Assembly: GCF_001653135.1 (NCBI RefSeq)
Contig: NZ_BDDS01000014.1
Span: 24,303-88,302 of the forward strand
Source of the DNA: Pseudoalteromonas neustonica
GTDB lineage: Bacteria > Pseudomonadota > Gammaproteobacteria > Enterobacterales > Alteromonadaceae
Length of the DNA stretch: 64,000 nucleotides
Direction of reading: 5' to 3'
The position numbers were made by a program, and so were the translations under genes. Under the pieces are notes generated by a model. That model was not told the origin of the DNA, did no database searches, and saw only the letters and a list, made by a program, of their open reading frames with translations. Shown piece after piece: positions 17,264 to 25,879 of this stretch (its first letter is position 1; each line of letters opens with the position of its first letter).

Positions 17264-17890
17264 ATGAATACAGTTACTGTTTTTGAGCTTGCCCCGGCTC
17301 TCATTTTATTTTGTTTTGCGGCGTCAATTACGCCTGGGCCTAATAATATTTTGCTTACTCACTCAGGCACACATTTTGGCGTGATCAAAACCCTACCGCA
17401 CTTATTAGGTATTCGTGTTGGCATGACGATAATGCATTTGGCAATGTTATTGGGGTTAGGGAAATTGTTTTTAATGCAGCCAAAACTGCATTTTTTTCTA
17501 CAACTTTGTGCCAGTGGTTATATTTTATATCTGGCGTATAAAGTGGCTAATTCAACCCAAGTAGACGGCGTAAATGCCAAGGTGAAGCCTTTGAGTTTTT
17601 TTCAAGGCATGCTTTTTCAGTTGATCAATCCTAAGTCATATGCGGTGTTAATGACACTTTGTACTGCACTTACTTTACCTGAAGGTGCTTATTGGCCTTC
17701 TGCAATTTTGGGCGTGATTATTTTTAACCTTGTTGCGGCTTGCTCAGGCTTGTTTTGGGTGAATTTTGGTAAATACATGCGCCAATTTTTAAATAGGCCA
17801 AATACTTTTAAACGTTTTAATTGGATTATGTCACTGTTTCTTGCGGCATCAATTCCTTTAGTTTTTCTTTCCAATACAAGCATCCAGTAG
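17264..17890 (+). CDS. LysE-family amino-acid exporter
   Basis: 208 residues, six predicted membrane helices. The family hallmark ASITPGPNNILLTHSGTHFG lies near the N-terminus, and FQLINPKSYAVLMTLCTAL marks the second repeat. Members export amino acids or homoserine lactones through the inner membrane. The divergent MocR gene and the downstream GNAT (9-bp gap) suggest a small unit for exporting and acetylating an amino acid or analogue. The substrate is not predictable. Confidence 0.9.
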   Translation: MNTVTVFELAPALILFCFAASITPGPNNILLTHSGTHFGVIKTLPHLLGIRVGMTIMHLAMLLGLGKLFLMQPKLHFFLQLCASGYILYLAYKVANSTQVDGVNAKVKPLSFFQGMLFQLINPKSYAVLMTLCTALTLPEGAYWPSAILGVIIFNLVAACSGLFWVNFGKYMRQFLNRPNTFKRFNWIMSLFLAASIPLVFLSNTSIQ

Positions 17891-17899
17891 GGGAATAAA

Positions 17900-18328
17900 A
17901 TGAAATTTACTCACCAATTGTCACCACAACAATTTACCCAAGCGTTTGAGTTTTTATCTGAGCGAAGTTATTGGAGTCAAGGCATTAGTCGCGAACGGTT
18001 AGAAAAAGCGTTCGCACATTCGCTGTGCTTTGCATTAATTGAAAATAACCAGCTATTGGCATTTGCACGAGTGGTGACTGACCAAGCCACTTTTGCAAAC
18101 TTACTGGATGTATTTGTGTTAGAGCCATTTAGAGGGCGAGGGCTGGGTAAAAAGCTGATGGATCATGTAATGAGTCACCCTGAATTGCAATCGTTGCGCC
18201 GTTTTACACTAGCAACAAAAGACGCTCATTCACTTTATCAACAATTTGGTTTTCAAAGCCAAGCAAACCCCAATCTTGCAATGGAAAAATGTTTAGCTGG
18301 CGGGTACTCAACAGTATTACAGCAGTAA
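17900..18328 (+). CDS. GNAT-family N-acetyltransferase
   Basis: 142 residues with the acetyl-CoA loop EPFRGRGLGKKLMDHV (Arg-Gly-x-Gly-Leu) around 77-92, and the C-terminal Y-x-x-F-G-F helix (LYQQFGF). It lies 9 bp after the LysE-type exporter in the same direction, so it is probably cotranscribed. The family acetylates amines; here the acceptor may be the same compound that the exporter handles, which is an inference. Confidence 0.88.
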   Translation: MKFTHQLSPQQFTQAFEFLSERSYWSQGISRERLEKAFAHSLCFALIENNQLLAFARVVTDQATFANLLDVFVLEPFRGRGLGKKLMDHVMSHPELQSLRRFTLATKDAHSLYQQFGFQSQANPNLAMEKCLAGGYSTVLQQ

Positions 18329-18467
18329 AATTAAGTATGGATTGAATGTTTTGACGCGTGCAGTTAGATATTAGTTAAATATTCTTATTATTTTTCAGCT
18401 CAACTCATTTTCTCTATTTATAGCCGTTTTATTAATAACATGAGTGCTCAGGGTAACAATAAACAAT

Positions 18468-18495
18468 ACGGCCTATAAAAATAGGCCGTGTTTTT
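18468..18495. terminator. Terminator between convergent GNAT and subtilase genes
   Basis: ACGGCCTAT and ATAGGCCGT make a 9-bp stem with an AAAA loop, followed by GTTTTT on the plus strand. It lies between convergent genes, 19 bp past the subtilase stop. Confidence 0.75.
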
Positions 18496-18514
18496 ACTCA
18501 ATGGTTATTGCAAA

Positions 18515-20368
18515 TTAGTAAGATGCGACAATGCTAACGCCAGAGAATGTATTATACCCTCTTAATGTAATGTAGTATTTACCGCCTTGCCCTGAGTTTA
18601 GGTTGCAGCTTTCATTATTACCGTTTGCATATGGACGACAGTCATACACGCTCGTTGTAGCTTGAGCGTCTTTACGAACATATAGATCAGCGTCGCCCGT
18701 GCCACCAGACATACTGACATTTAACGTGGCATTTGCGGGTACATCAATAGTGTAAACGAGTTCTTGATTACGTGCGCCAGAAAGCTCTGTGGCTGGTACA
18801 CCATTTGTTAAGCAATTACTGCCACAACTAGTGCCGCCGCCAATAGTGCCAGTTAAACTTACTCCACTGTATTGGCTGTAGCCATTGAGCATCACCCACC
18901 AATCGCCAGCTTGTGGGTTGGTGAACGTGCAGTTTTCTGTGTTGCCATCTTTATATGGTCGACAGTTGTAGCTACTCGTTGAAGGTTTTTGCCCTACCTG
19001 TACATACATGTCAACATCGCCAGAACCACCATTTGTATCAAATGACAACGATTCAGAGCCCGCAGGTACAACTAGCTTATAAAAGGTGTTTGTACCTTGA
19101 GCACCTGATACGGTAACACTTTGTCCATTGGTGAGTTCATTTTCTTCTGGCGGTACAATAATGCCACCTTCTAATGTGTAAAGTAACTCATTTGGTGAGC
19201 CAGATTTTGCATCGGATACTTTGTTTTTAGTACTACGTTGGCTGAGCATGGTTTCGATTTGTGATGGGCTTAAAGAAGGTGTTTCATCAAGGTATAGTGC
19301 AACGGCACCAGCAACATGAGGTGAGGCCATTGATGTACCACTGATGGTATTTGTTGCTGTATTTGAGTTATACCACGCTGATTTAATACTTGAACCAGGT
19401 GCATAGATATCTAAACAGTTACCATAGTTTGAAAAACTTGAACGGCTATCGCCGCTGGTTGTTGAGCCAACCGTTATGGCATTAGCTGCGCGAGCTGGTG
19501 AATAATTACAGGCATTACTGTTGTCATTACCGGCAGCTACAACAAAACTAATTCCTGCGGCTACGGCATTATTTACAGCATCATCAGTTGCTTGCGAAGC
19601 TCCACCGCCTAAGCTCATATTGGCTACAGAAGGACCCGATGCATTATTTTTAACCCAGTTAATACCTGCAATAACCCCTGAGTTTGAGCCAGAACCATTA
19701 CAGCCCAGTACACGCACGCCAACAATGTTTACATTTTTAGCAACCCCGTAAGCGCCACCACCAATCGTGCCTGCTACATGCGTACCATGTCCATTACAGT
19801 CTGTTGCATCTGAGTCATTATCGATAAAGTCATAACCATGAGATGCGCGATTGCCAAATTCATTGTGATTTATACGTACACCAGTATCAATGACATAGGC
19901 TGTTACCCCAGATCCATCAAAGTCATAATAGTAATTTGAATTGAGAGGAAGATCTTGCTGATCAATACGGTCTAAGCCCCAGATTGCATTTGGTTGATTT
20001 GCGTTTGTTTGTGCTAAAGGGTTAACCGACATCATTTGATCTTGCTCAATATAGTCAATATTCGGATTGCTAAGCATTTGTTGAATTGTTTTATCCGATG
20101 CATTGACAACAACACCATTTAAAACGCCGCCAAATTCCTGAGCCACGTCGATGTTGTATAGGTTACTTAAACTGGCCGATTGTGAACTGGCAAAGTCTGC
20201 TATTGCGTCACTACTTTGAATATTTAAAACCGAGGGAGTTTTAAATACAACGATATATTTACCTTCAATCGCACGGCTTGTGTCGACAGACATAAGTTCT
20301 GCGGCATGAACTTGCCCAGCTGATAAACCGACTAATACAGCAAAACTTAGAGTACTTAATTTACGCAT
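18515..20368 (-). CDS. Secreted subtilisin-like serine protease with two PPC domains
   Basis: 617 residues. A signal peptide (MRKLSTLSFAVLVGLSAGQVHA) and an inhibitor-I9-type propeptide (about 36-118) precede the S8 domain. The catalytic triad is Asp161 (VIDTG), His194 (NGHGTHVAG) and Ser346 (SGTSMASPH). Two bacterial pre-peptidase C-terminal domains follow (about 415-515 and 525-617), each with a GxGDxDxYV motif and a paired-Cys CRPY segment. PPC domains are usually trimmed after secretion and help substrate binding. All catalytic residues are intact. It is probably secreted by type II secretion to degrade proteins outside the cell. Confidence 0.95.
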   Translation of the reverse strand: MRKLSTLSFAVLVGLSAGQVHAAELMSVDTSRAIEGKYIVVFKTPSVLNIQSSDAIADFASSQSASLSNLYNIDVAQEFGGVLNGVVVNASDKTIQQMLSNPNIDYIEQDQMMSVNPLAQTNANQPNAIWGLDRIDQQDLPLNSNYYYDFDGSGVTAYVIDTGVRINHNEFGNRASHGYDFIDNDSDATDCNGHGTHVAGTIGGGAYGVAKNVNIVGVRVLGCNGSGSNSGVIAGINWVKNNASGPSVANMSLGGGASQATDDAVNNAVAAGISFVVAAGNDNSNACNYSPARAANAITVGSTTSGDSRSSFSNYGNCLDIYAPGSSIKSAWYNSNTATNTISGTSMASPHVAGAVALYLDETPSLSPSQIETMLSQRSTKNKVSDAKSGSPNELLYTLEGGIIVPPEENELTNGQSVTVSGAQGTNTFYKLVVPAGSESLSFDTNGGSGDVDMYVQVGQKPSTSSYNCRPYKDGNTENCTFTNPQAGDWWVMLNGYSQYSGVSLTGTIGGGTSCGSNCLTNGVPATELSGARNQELVYTIDVPANATLNVSMSGGTGDADLYVRKDAQATTSVYDCRPYANGNNESCNLNSGQGGKYYITLRGYNTFSGVSIVASY

Positions 20369-20606
20369 TGTTTAATCCTTTTTGGATGGTTACTGTTTGA
20401 AACGCACTCCAAAAGATAGCCCTGAATAGCAATAAGTAAACATTTCGTTAACTTTTGTTTAACTTAAATGTAAAGGTATGTAAACAAGTGTGACTGTTTT
20501 AGGTTTTTCTGTCGCTTTATCATGAGCCTAACGCGTGCTTGTTTTTTAGTGCAATTACGCGTGCTAGGTATTTTTAATATTGAGCGTATTGATGTTATTG
20601 GAGGAA

Positions 20607-21095
20607 TTATTTTTGAGGGGTATTTAAAAGCACAGCACCGCTTTGTTCGTCGCCTAGATGATCATCTTTATTGTAAATTGGGCAGTTGTTCATTGATAAG
20701 CAACCGCAACCAATGCAGCCATCAACTTTATCGCGAAGACGCTGCATATAGGCAATTCGTTCATCAAGCTGAGCTTGCCATTTCTTAGACAGGGCAGACC
20801 AATCTTTTTTTGTAGGAGTACGTTGCTCTGGCAACGTGTCAAGTGTGCTTTTAATGTCATCAAGTGTAATGCCCATAGTTTGAGCGGCTTTGATCACCGC
20901 AACACGGCGTAATACATCTGGCTTGTAACGGCGTTGGTTGCCGTTATTACGCCAACTACGAATTAGCCCTTTCGATTCATAGAAATGTAGGGCTGAGACA
21001 TTAACACCGCTGCGTTTGGCAACAAAGCCAACGCTTAAATTGGCGTCGACGATTTTTTTTGTGGTGGTCGTTGTTGGCATCGTGTTTTTACTCAT
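20607..21095 (-). CDS. soxR: Redox-sensitive MerR-family regulator SoxR
   Basis: 162 residues. A MerR-type helix-turn-helix (VGFVAKRSGVNVSALHFYES) is followed by a dimerisation helix and the SoxR [2Fe-2S] cluster motif Cys127-x2-Cys130-x-Cys132-x5-Cys138 (CIGCGCLSMNNC). SoxR is activated by redox-cycling compounds. It has a longer N-terminus than enteric SoxR (threonine-rich, MPTTTTTKK). It follows the VWA gene by 29 bp in the same direction. No soxS or obvious target is adjacent. Confidence 0.93.
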   Translation of the reverse strand: MSKNTMPTTTTTKKIVDANLSVGFVAKRSGVNVSALHFYESKGLIRSWRNNGNQRRYKPDVLRRVAVIKAAQTMGITLDDIKSTLDTLPEQRTPTKKDWSALSKKWQAQLDERIAYMQRLRDKVDGCIGCGCLSMNNCPIYNKDDHLGDEQSGAVLLNTPQK

Positions 21096-21124
21096 TATTG
21101 GTTCAAATTAAACACAGTGTATTG

Positions 21125-22357
21125 CTATTCGTGTGGCCTAATGGCTTTAATATCTTGCTCTGCCGCCCATGCCATAACATCTTCGCGCTTTAAGGCGGTG
21201 GCCATTAGATCAGGAAATTGATCTGGCGTACAGGCAAATACCGGGCTACCTAATGTTGCAAACTCGCTTGCCATGTCGCTATCGTACGCGGGCCGCCCGT
21301 CATCACTTAAGGCAAGTAGGGTGATGACATTAACATCTTGTTTTATTAATTGAGCAATACGTTGTTTTAATTGACTTGCGTCGCCGCCTTCATATAAATC
21401 AGAAATAAGCAGCAAATGCGTTTTACTGGGGTGTTCAATTTGTTTTTCGCAGTAAGCAATAGCTTGATTTATATCGGTCCCGCCGCCTAATTGCACACCA
21501 AATAATACGCTAACGGGATCTGCCAAGTCTTCAGTTAAATCTAAAATACTGGTATCAAAACAAATCAATTTTGTTTTGACCGCAGGGATAGAGGCCATAA
21601 CAGCGGCAAAAATTGAGCTGTACACCACAGACGTTGCCATAGAGCCTGATTGATCAACACATAAAATCACTTCATCAAGATCGGCTAAACGACGTTGTTG
21701 GCGCATAAATCCAATGAGTTTATCTGGGACTATAGTGTTGTATTTTGGTTGATAGTGACGCAAATTAGCGTTAATAGTGCGCGGCCAGTCTATGTCACTA
21801 AAACGAGGGCGAAAGCTGCGCTTGGATTTATTAACTGCACCACGAATAGCTTCGGTTGTTTTTTGTTCAAGCTTGGCGAGTAATTGATTAACCACTTTTT
21901 CGATCACGTGACGCGCTGTATCAAGGGTTTTTTCAGGCATGACTGAGCGTAAGCTTACTAAATCAGCCACTAAATGCACATCAGCTTCAATGGCGGCAAG
22001 AAACTCAGGCTCCATTAACATTTCTTTTAGGCCGAGTCGCTCAAATGCATCGCGTTGTACCACTTGGACTATGGGAACTGGGAAAAACTCACGAATATCC
22101 CCAAGCCATTTTGAAATTTTAGGGGCTGAGCGGCTTAAACTCCCGCGCCCACGCGCTGTACTTTGCTCTGCGTTATAAAGGGCTGAAAGTGCGCCAGATA
22201 AACGCTTATCTCTGTCGTTTAATGTGCCTTGTTGATCGTCATCAACCCCCAGTGCTAATTGCCAGCGGCGTGATTTTTCATCTATCAATGTAGTTGATGA
22301 TTGTTCTGTCACTGAGTTTGGCTCGGTTAAGGTTGTTTTATCGTTCATGCCAACCAA
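21125..22357 (-). CDS. VWA-domain protein (CoxE-like) of the MoxR cluster
   Basis: 410 residues. The C-terminal half is a von Willebrand A domain with an intact metal-ion adhesion site: DQSGSM at about 234, a conserved threonine in GGGTDINQAI, and the aspartate in ISDLYEGGD. The N-terminal half is helical and charged. VWA partners of MoxR-type AAA+ ATPases usually act as adaptors or as clients that are loaded with metal. The start overlaps the preceding DUF5682-like gene by 13 bp, so the two are coupled. It is the last gene of a five-gene run. The biochemical role is unknown. Confidence 0.88.
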   Translation of the reverse strand: MVGMNDKTTLTEPNSVTEQSSTTLIDEKSRRWQLALGVDDDQQGTLNDRDKRLSGALSALYNAEQSTARGRGSLSRSAPKISKWLGDIREFFPVPIVQVVQRDAFERLGLKEMLMEPEFLAAIEADVHLVADLVSLRSVMPEKTLDTARHVIEKVVNQLLAKLEQKTTEAIRGAVNKSKRSFRPRFSDIDWPRTINANLRHYQPKYNTIVPDKLIGFMRQQRRLADLDEVILCVDQSGSMATSVVYSSIFAAVMASIPAVKTKLICFDTSILDLTEDLADPVSVLFGVQLGGGTDINQAIAYCEKQIEHPSKTHLLLISDLYEGGDASQLKQRIAQLIKQDVNVITLLALSDDGRPAYDSDMASEFATLGSPVFACTPDQFPDLMATALKREDVMAWAAEQDIKAIRPHE

Positions 22358-24690
22358 TCCTTATTGCGTTGAGCGAGTTTAGCCAGTTTTTCCATGTGTT
22401 GCTGCCAATATGTATGTTGATTTGTATCGATGTTTTGAACTATCTCGGCGTGTGCTTTGTTATTAAAAAGCGTATCGAACAAGCGTTTACGCTCCATTGC
22501 ATCAAGGTTTGAAAATACCCGCCTAAACAAAGGCAAAAACTCAACAAAGGTGGTTTCTTCTAATTGGAGTAACCAATTATTTATGGCGTTGAGTAACAGT
22601 GAGTCGTATAGCAGTTGGTCGACCGAATCTGTAAAAAAGCCATCAAAAAATCGTGCAGCTTGAGCCGGTGGCAACGCAGGGGAGAGCATTTTATCAAGCA
22701 TGGTGCTTAGTTGCTCACGGCTTAAACGCTCATTTTGATAAAGTAATCGTGCACATAAACCAATGAGTAAATAGCTAGATTGATCGCTGTGAGCAATAGC
22801 CTCTATTGCTTGCCACCATTTAGCTAAAATGTCGGTATCACCAAGGTGCAGCACTAAGGCACGATGTGCGCTGTTAATATTTTGCTGAACGTGCTGCGCT
22901 TCTTCATCATTTAAGTTACGGCACGCGTAAGGCAAAGCAAGCGCTGCTTGAATTGCTAAACGCTCGATCAGTGCATCTATTTGACTCAAAGAAAGCGTAC
23001 GAGCGCTGCCATAACGGCTTATATCAATAAGGGGCGCAATGCTGGTAAGTAAATCATTGCAGTCACTGACTTGGCCGGCGCGCAGTGTTAACTGGGTTAA
23101 ACCAAACTCAGTGGCTTGTGAAAGGTTGGCAGTTAAACAGTTAAGCACTGAATCGGCGAGCACGGCTAAGTTTTGTTCTTTTGCTAGTGACGCCATCACT
23201 TTGTTATTGGCGGCTTGCTCTATGGTGCTGCCGTAAACAATATGTTCAACGAGTTTAATAGCAAATTCAGGCTGCCAGGTTAAGCGCCACTTTTCTCTAA
23301 ACGTACCTCGGCTGCTACCTGAGTCAAGTAGCTCGCCCCATGGCACATTTAACAACTGCAGTTGATGTAATAAAATAGATTTGTTTTGGCCAATATCACT
23401 GCGCAAGTCGAGTGAATGTTCGCGTGCGAGGGCTTCGGGTTTGAGTTTGTATTTTTTTTGGCGCTTTTGTAAATCTTCAAGCAGTGGCACCAAATCAGTA
23501 TCATCAGGAATTTGCCCAACCTGATGACCCAGTAAAACGGTGTTATGTATTTGTTCCCACAAGGCGTGTTCACCAAAACACATGCAGCTTATAACCGCAT
23601 CAGTGATTTCTTCAAAACTTGGTTGTGGCCTGTCTCTTACTGCGGCTAAGCTTAGGCAAAGTCGCTGGGCTTCAATGACTGATGCAGTTGAAATAACGGC
23701 CCCTTGCTCTCGTAAATTTTGTGCAATAAACACTAACCAAGGCGCAATATGATCATCCTGTTGGCGATGTTGCCATAAATGCTGATACCACATAGGTGCA
23801 GCAACACCTGCGCCGTAGCCTGTTTGCGTGGCTAAACGTGCTGAAGTCCACGGGATCCAAGTGGATTTATGTTTACTGGCTGCAAGCTTTTTAGGGAGGG
23901 CTTTTATTAATGCCCGATCATCTTTAGCGCTATGCTTGGCTTTAAGTGCGGGTACATGCCAAGCACCACAAATAACGGCAATGGGGCCGTCGCATAGTTT
24001 AGCTATTTTGGCTATTTCTAAGCGCATAAATGCTTCGCGTTGATGATCATGTGCCAGCTCTGGCGAATCTTGTGCGACAGGCTGCCTTAGTGCAGTCATT
24101 GCATGTTCAACTTGTTCAAAAATAGCTAAGCTGTCATCGCGATTTTGCTCGATAAGGTCATTCCACCAAGCCTCTGCATCTTGATAGCCTGCAATGTTTG
24201 CCAAGACACCAATGGGATCGCGTAAGAGTGCGGTTAACTGTGGTGTATTTTCTTGGTTATTGCTTTGATCATCGCTTTTGCCATCGCTTTGATTATTATT
24301 TGGTGTGAGTTGCTCAGCGTTGGTGTGTTCTTCATCTTCACTGTGTAGTTGCTCAGCTTGCATTTGTGCTAAGCGCACTGCAATGGGTAAATCAATAAAC
24401 GCGCTGGGTATTTGCTGTTGCTTTGCCCAGACACTGGCTTGGTATTCAGGGGAATACTCAGCAAAGGGATAAAAAATGCTGCTTTGTGCATGCTCTACCG
24501 CATAGCTTAGCAATGCCACGGGTGGTTTCATTTGCTGATGCGCTAATAATGGTAAAAGATCACTGCAATCAGCGGGGCCTTCTATCAATATATACTGTGG
24601 TTGCAGCTGCTCAAGGGCGGCAAGTAATCGCTTACTTGAGCCCGGACCATGATGTCGAATACCAAAATAATGAATATCAGAATGTGCCAT
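22345..24690 (-). CDS. DUF5682-like protein of the MoxR cluster
   Basis: 781 residues, cytoplasmic, no signal peptide. The N-terminal 290 residues resemble the TraB/TIKI/EreA-type fold: an acidic ILIEGPADCS segment (Glu near 38), an R-E-A-F-M-R-L-E helix near 222, and a G-x-x-H motif (ICGAWHVP, near 241). A low-complexity acidic insert rich in Asn/Gln/Asp lies at about 120-150. The C-terminal 450 residues are alpha-helical. It lies 9 bp after the MoxR gene and overlaps the VWA gene. The family name is recalled, the fold relation is my inference, and no activity is known to me. Confidence 0.78.
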   Translation of the reverse strand: MAHSDIHYFGIRHHGPGSSKRLLAALEQLQPQYILIEGPADCSDLLPLLAHQQMKPPVALLSYAVEHAQSSIFYPFAEYSPEYQASVWAKQQQIPSAFIDLPIAVRLAQMQAEQLHSEDEEHTNAEQLTPNNNQSDGKSDDQSNNQENTPQLTALLRDPIGVLANIAGYQDAEAWWNDLIEQNRDDSLAIFEQVEHAMTALRQPVAQDSPELAHDHQREAFMRLEIAKIAKLCDGPIAVICGAWHVPALKAKHSAKDDRALIKALPKKLAASKHKSTWIPWTSARLATQTGYGAGVAAPMWYQHLWQHRQQDDHIAPWLVFIAQNLREQGAVISTASVIEAQRLCLSLAAVRDRPQPSFEEITDAVISCMCFGEHALWEQIHNTVLLGHQVGQIPDDTDLVPLLEDLQKRQKKYKLKPEALAREHSLDLRSDIGQNKSILLHQLQLLNVPWGELLDSGSSRGTFREKWRLTWQPEFAIKLVEHIVYGSTIEQAANNKVMASLAKEQNLAVLADSVLNCLTANLSQATEFGLTQLTLRAGQVSDCNDLLTSIAPLIDISRYGSARTLSLSQIDALIERLAIQAALALPYACRNLNDEEAQHVQQNINSAHRALVLHLGDTDILAKWWQAIEAIAHSDQSSYLLIGLCARLLYQNERLSREQLSTMLDKMLSPALPPAQAARFFDGFFTDSVDQLLYDSLLLNAINNWLLQLEETTFVEFLPLFRRVFSNLDAMERKRLFDTLFNNKAHAEIVQNIDTNQHTYWQQHMEKLAKLAQRNKDWLA

Positions 24691-24699
24691 TAGTTAACC

Positions 24700-25779
24700 T
24701 TATAGCACCTGATTTAAATGGTGGTAATAGTCTTCATAGCCTTTACGCTTTTTGAGCACAGTTTCAAGGTATTCCTCTAATACGGCGCGATCTTGAACGG
24801 GGTCTTTCACAATTGCACCAAGCATACTTTGGCTAATTTCGGCAGCGGTTAACTGGCCTTGGCTAAACCAGTTTGCTTGGCTGAGCCCGCCAACCATAAC
24901 GGCAATAGCCTCTGCGGTTGATAGGTTCCCGGTTGGGGTTTTTAATGTGAGTTTACCGTCGAGCGTTTCGCCGCCACGTAACTCTCTAAAAATGGCAACA
25001 ACCTTGGCAATTTCGTCAGCGGTGTTTTTCGGTACTGGTAAATCTAACGATTGGCCCATTTCAGCAACGCGCTTATTAATAATTTCGACTTCTTGATCAA
25101 CCGAATCTGGCAGCGGCAGTACCACAACATTAAAGCGACGTTTTAACGCTGATGATAGTTCATTAACGCCTTTATCGCGGTTATTCGCGGTGGCAATAAT
25201 ATTAAAACCGCGCTGTGCAAATATGGCATCGTTTAGCTCTGGTACTGGGAGCATTTTTTCTGATAGTACGGTGATCAAGGTATCTTGAACGTCAGAGCCC
25301 ATACGGGTTAGCTCTTCTAAGCGGCACAAGCTGCCATTTTCCATTGCACGCAATAGTGGCGTTGCAACGAGGGCTTCTTTACTCGGGCCATGTGCTAATA
25401 GCTGCGCATAGTTCCAGCCGTAGCGAATTTGGTTTTCGTCTGTGCCAGCGGTACATTGGATAACTTGGGTACTACAGCCACAGATGGCTGCGCTTAAATG
25501 TTCAGACACCCATGATTTGGCTGTACCAGGTACGCCCAAAAGTAATAATGCGCGATCGGTCGCCAACGTGGCAACGGCGGTTTCTATAATGCGGCGGTGG
25601 CCAATGTATTTTGCTGAAATATCAACGCCCGATGCAGTTTTACCACCCATTAAATAAGTAACCACTGCTTGTGGCGACATTGCCCAGTTATAGGGTTTAT
25701 TACCAGTGTCGTCCGCTTTTAATGCATCTAATTCACTTTGGTATACTTGCTCAACGGGTAAACGAAGGATATCGCTCAT
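24700..25779 (-). CDS. MoxR-family AAA+ ATPase
   Basis: 359 residues. Walker A is GVPGTAKSW (82-90) and sensor 1 is IIATANNRDKG (around 195). The Walker B region reads LCRLEELTRM, so the usual Asp-Glu pair is Glu-Glu (155-156). This seems characteristic of this ATPase branch rather than a defect. MoxR ATPases are chaperone-like motors that remodel or mature partners, typically together with a VWA protein. Here the VWA gene lies two genes downstream. The start at 25779 follows TAGTGTCC...ATAATG with a GGACACT site. Confidence 0.93.
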   Translation of the reverse strand: MSDILRLPVEQVYQSELDALKADDTGNKPYNWAMSPQAVVTYLMGGKTASGVDISAKYIGHRRIIETAVATLATDRALLLLGVPGTAKSWVSEHLSAAICGCSTQVIQCTAGTDENQIRYGWNYAQLLAHGPSKEALVATPLLRAMENGSLCRLEELTRMGSDVQDTLITVLSEKMLPVPELNDAIFAQRGFNIIATANNRDKGVNELSSALKRRFNVVVLPLPDSVDQEVEIINKRVAEMGQSLDLPVPKNTADEIAKVVAIFRELRGGETLDGKLTLKTPTGNLSTAEAIAVMVGGLSQANWFSQGQLTAAEISQSMLGAIVKDPVQDRAVLEEYLETVLKKRKGYEDYYHHLNQVL

Positions 25780-25879
25780 TATAGTGTCCTTGAATAATGT
25801 GTGTTGCGCGTCCTGTTTATATTTAGGGCGGCTAATAAAGGGTTGTAAAATGACTGTGCGGCTTGGCTTTTATTAAATT

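Noticed and set aside
20522..20788. 88-codon plus-strand frame
   Set aside because: It lies opposite the SoxR cysteine region; the soxR frame has a complete cluster motif and this one has no family or ribosome-binding site.
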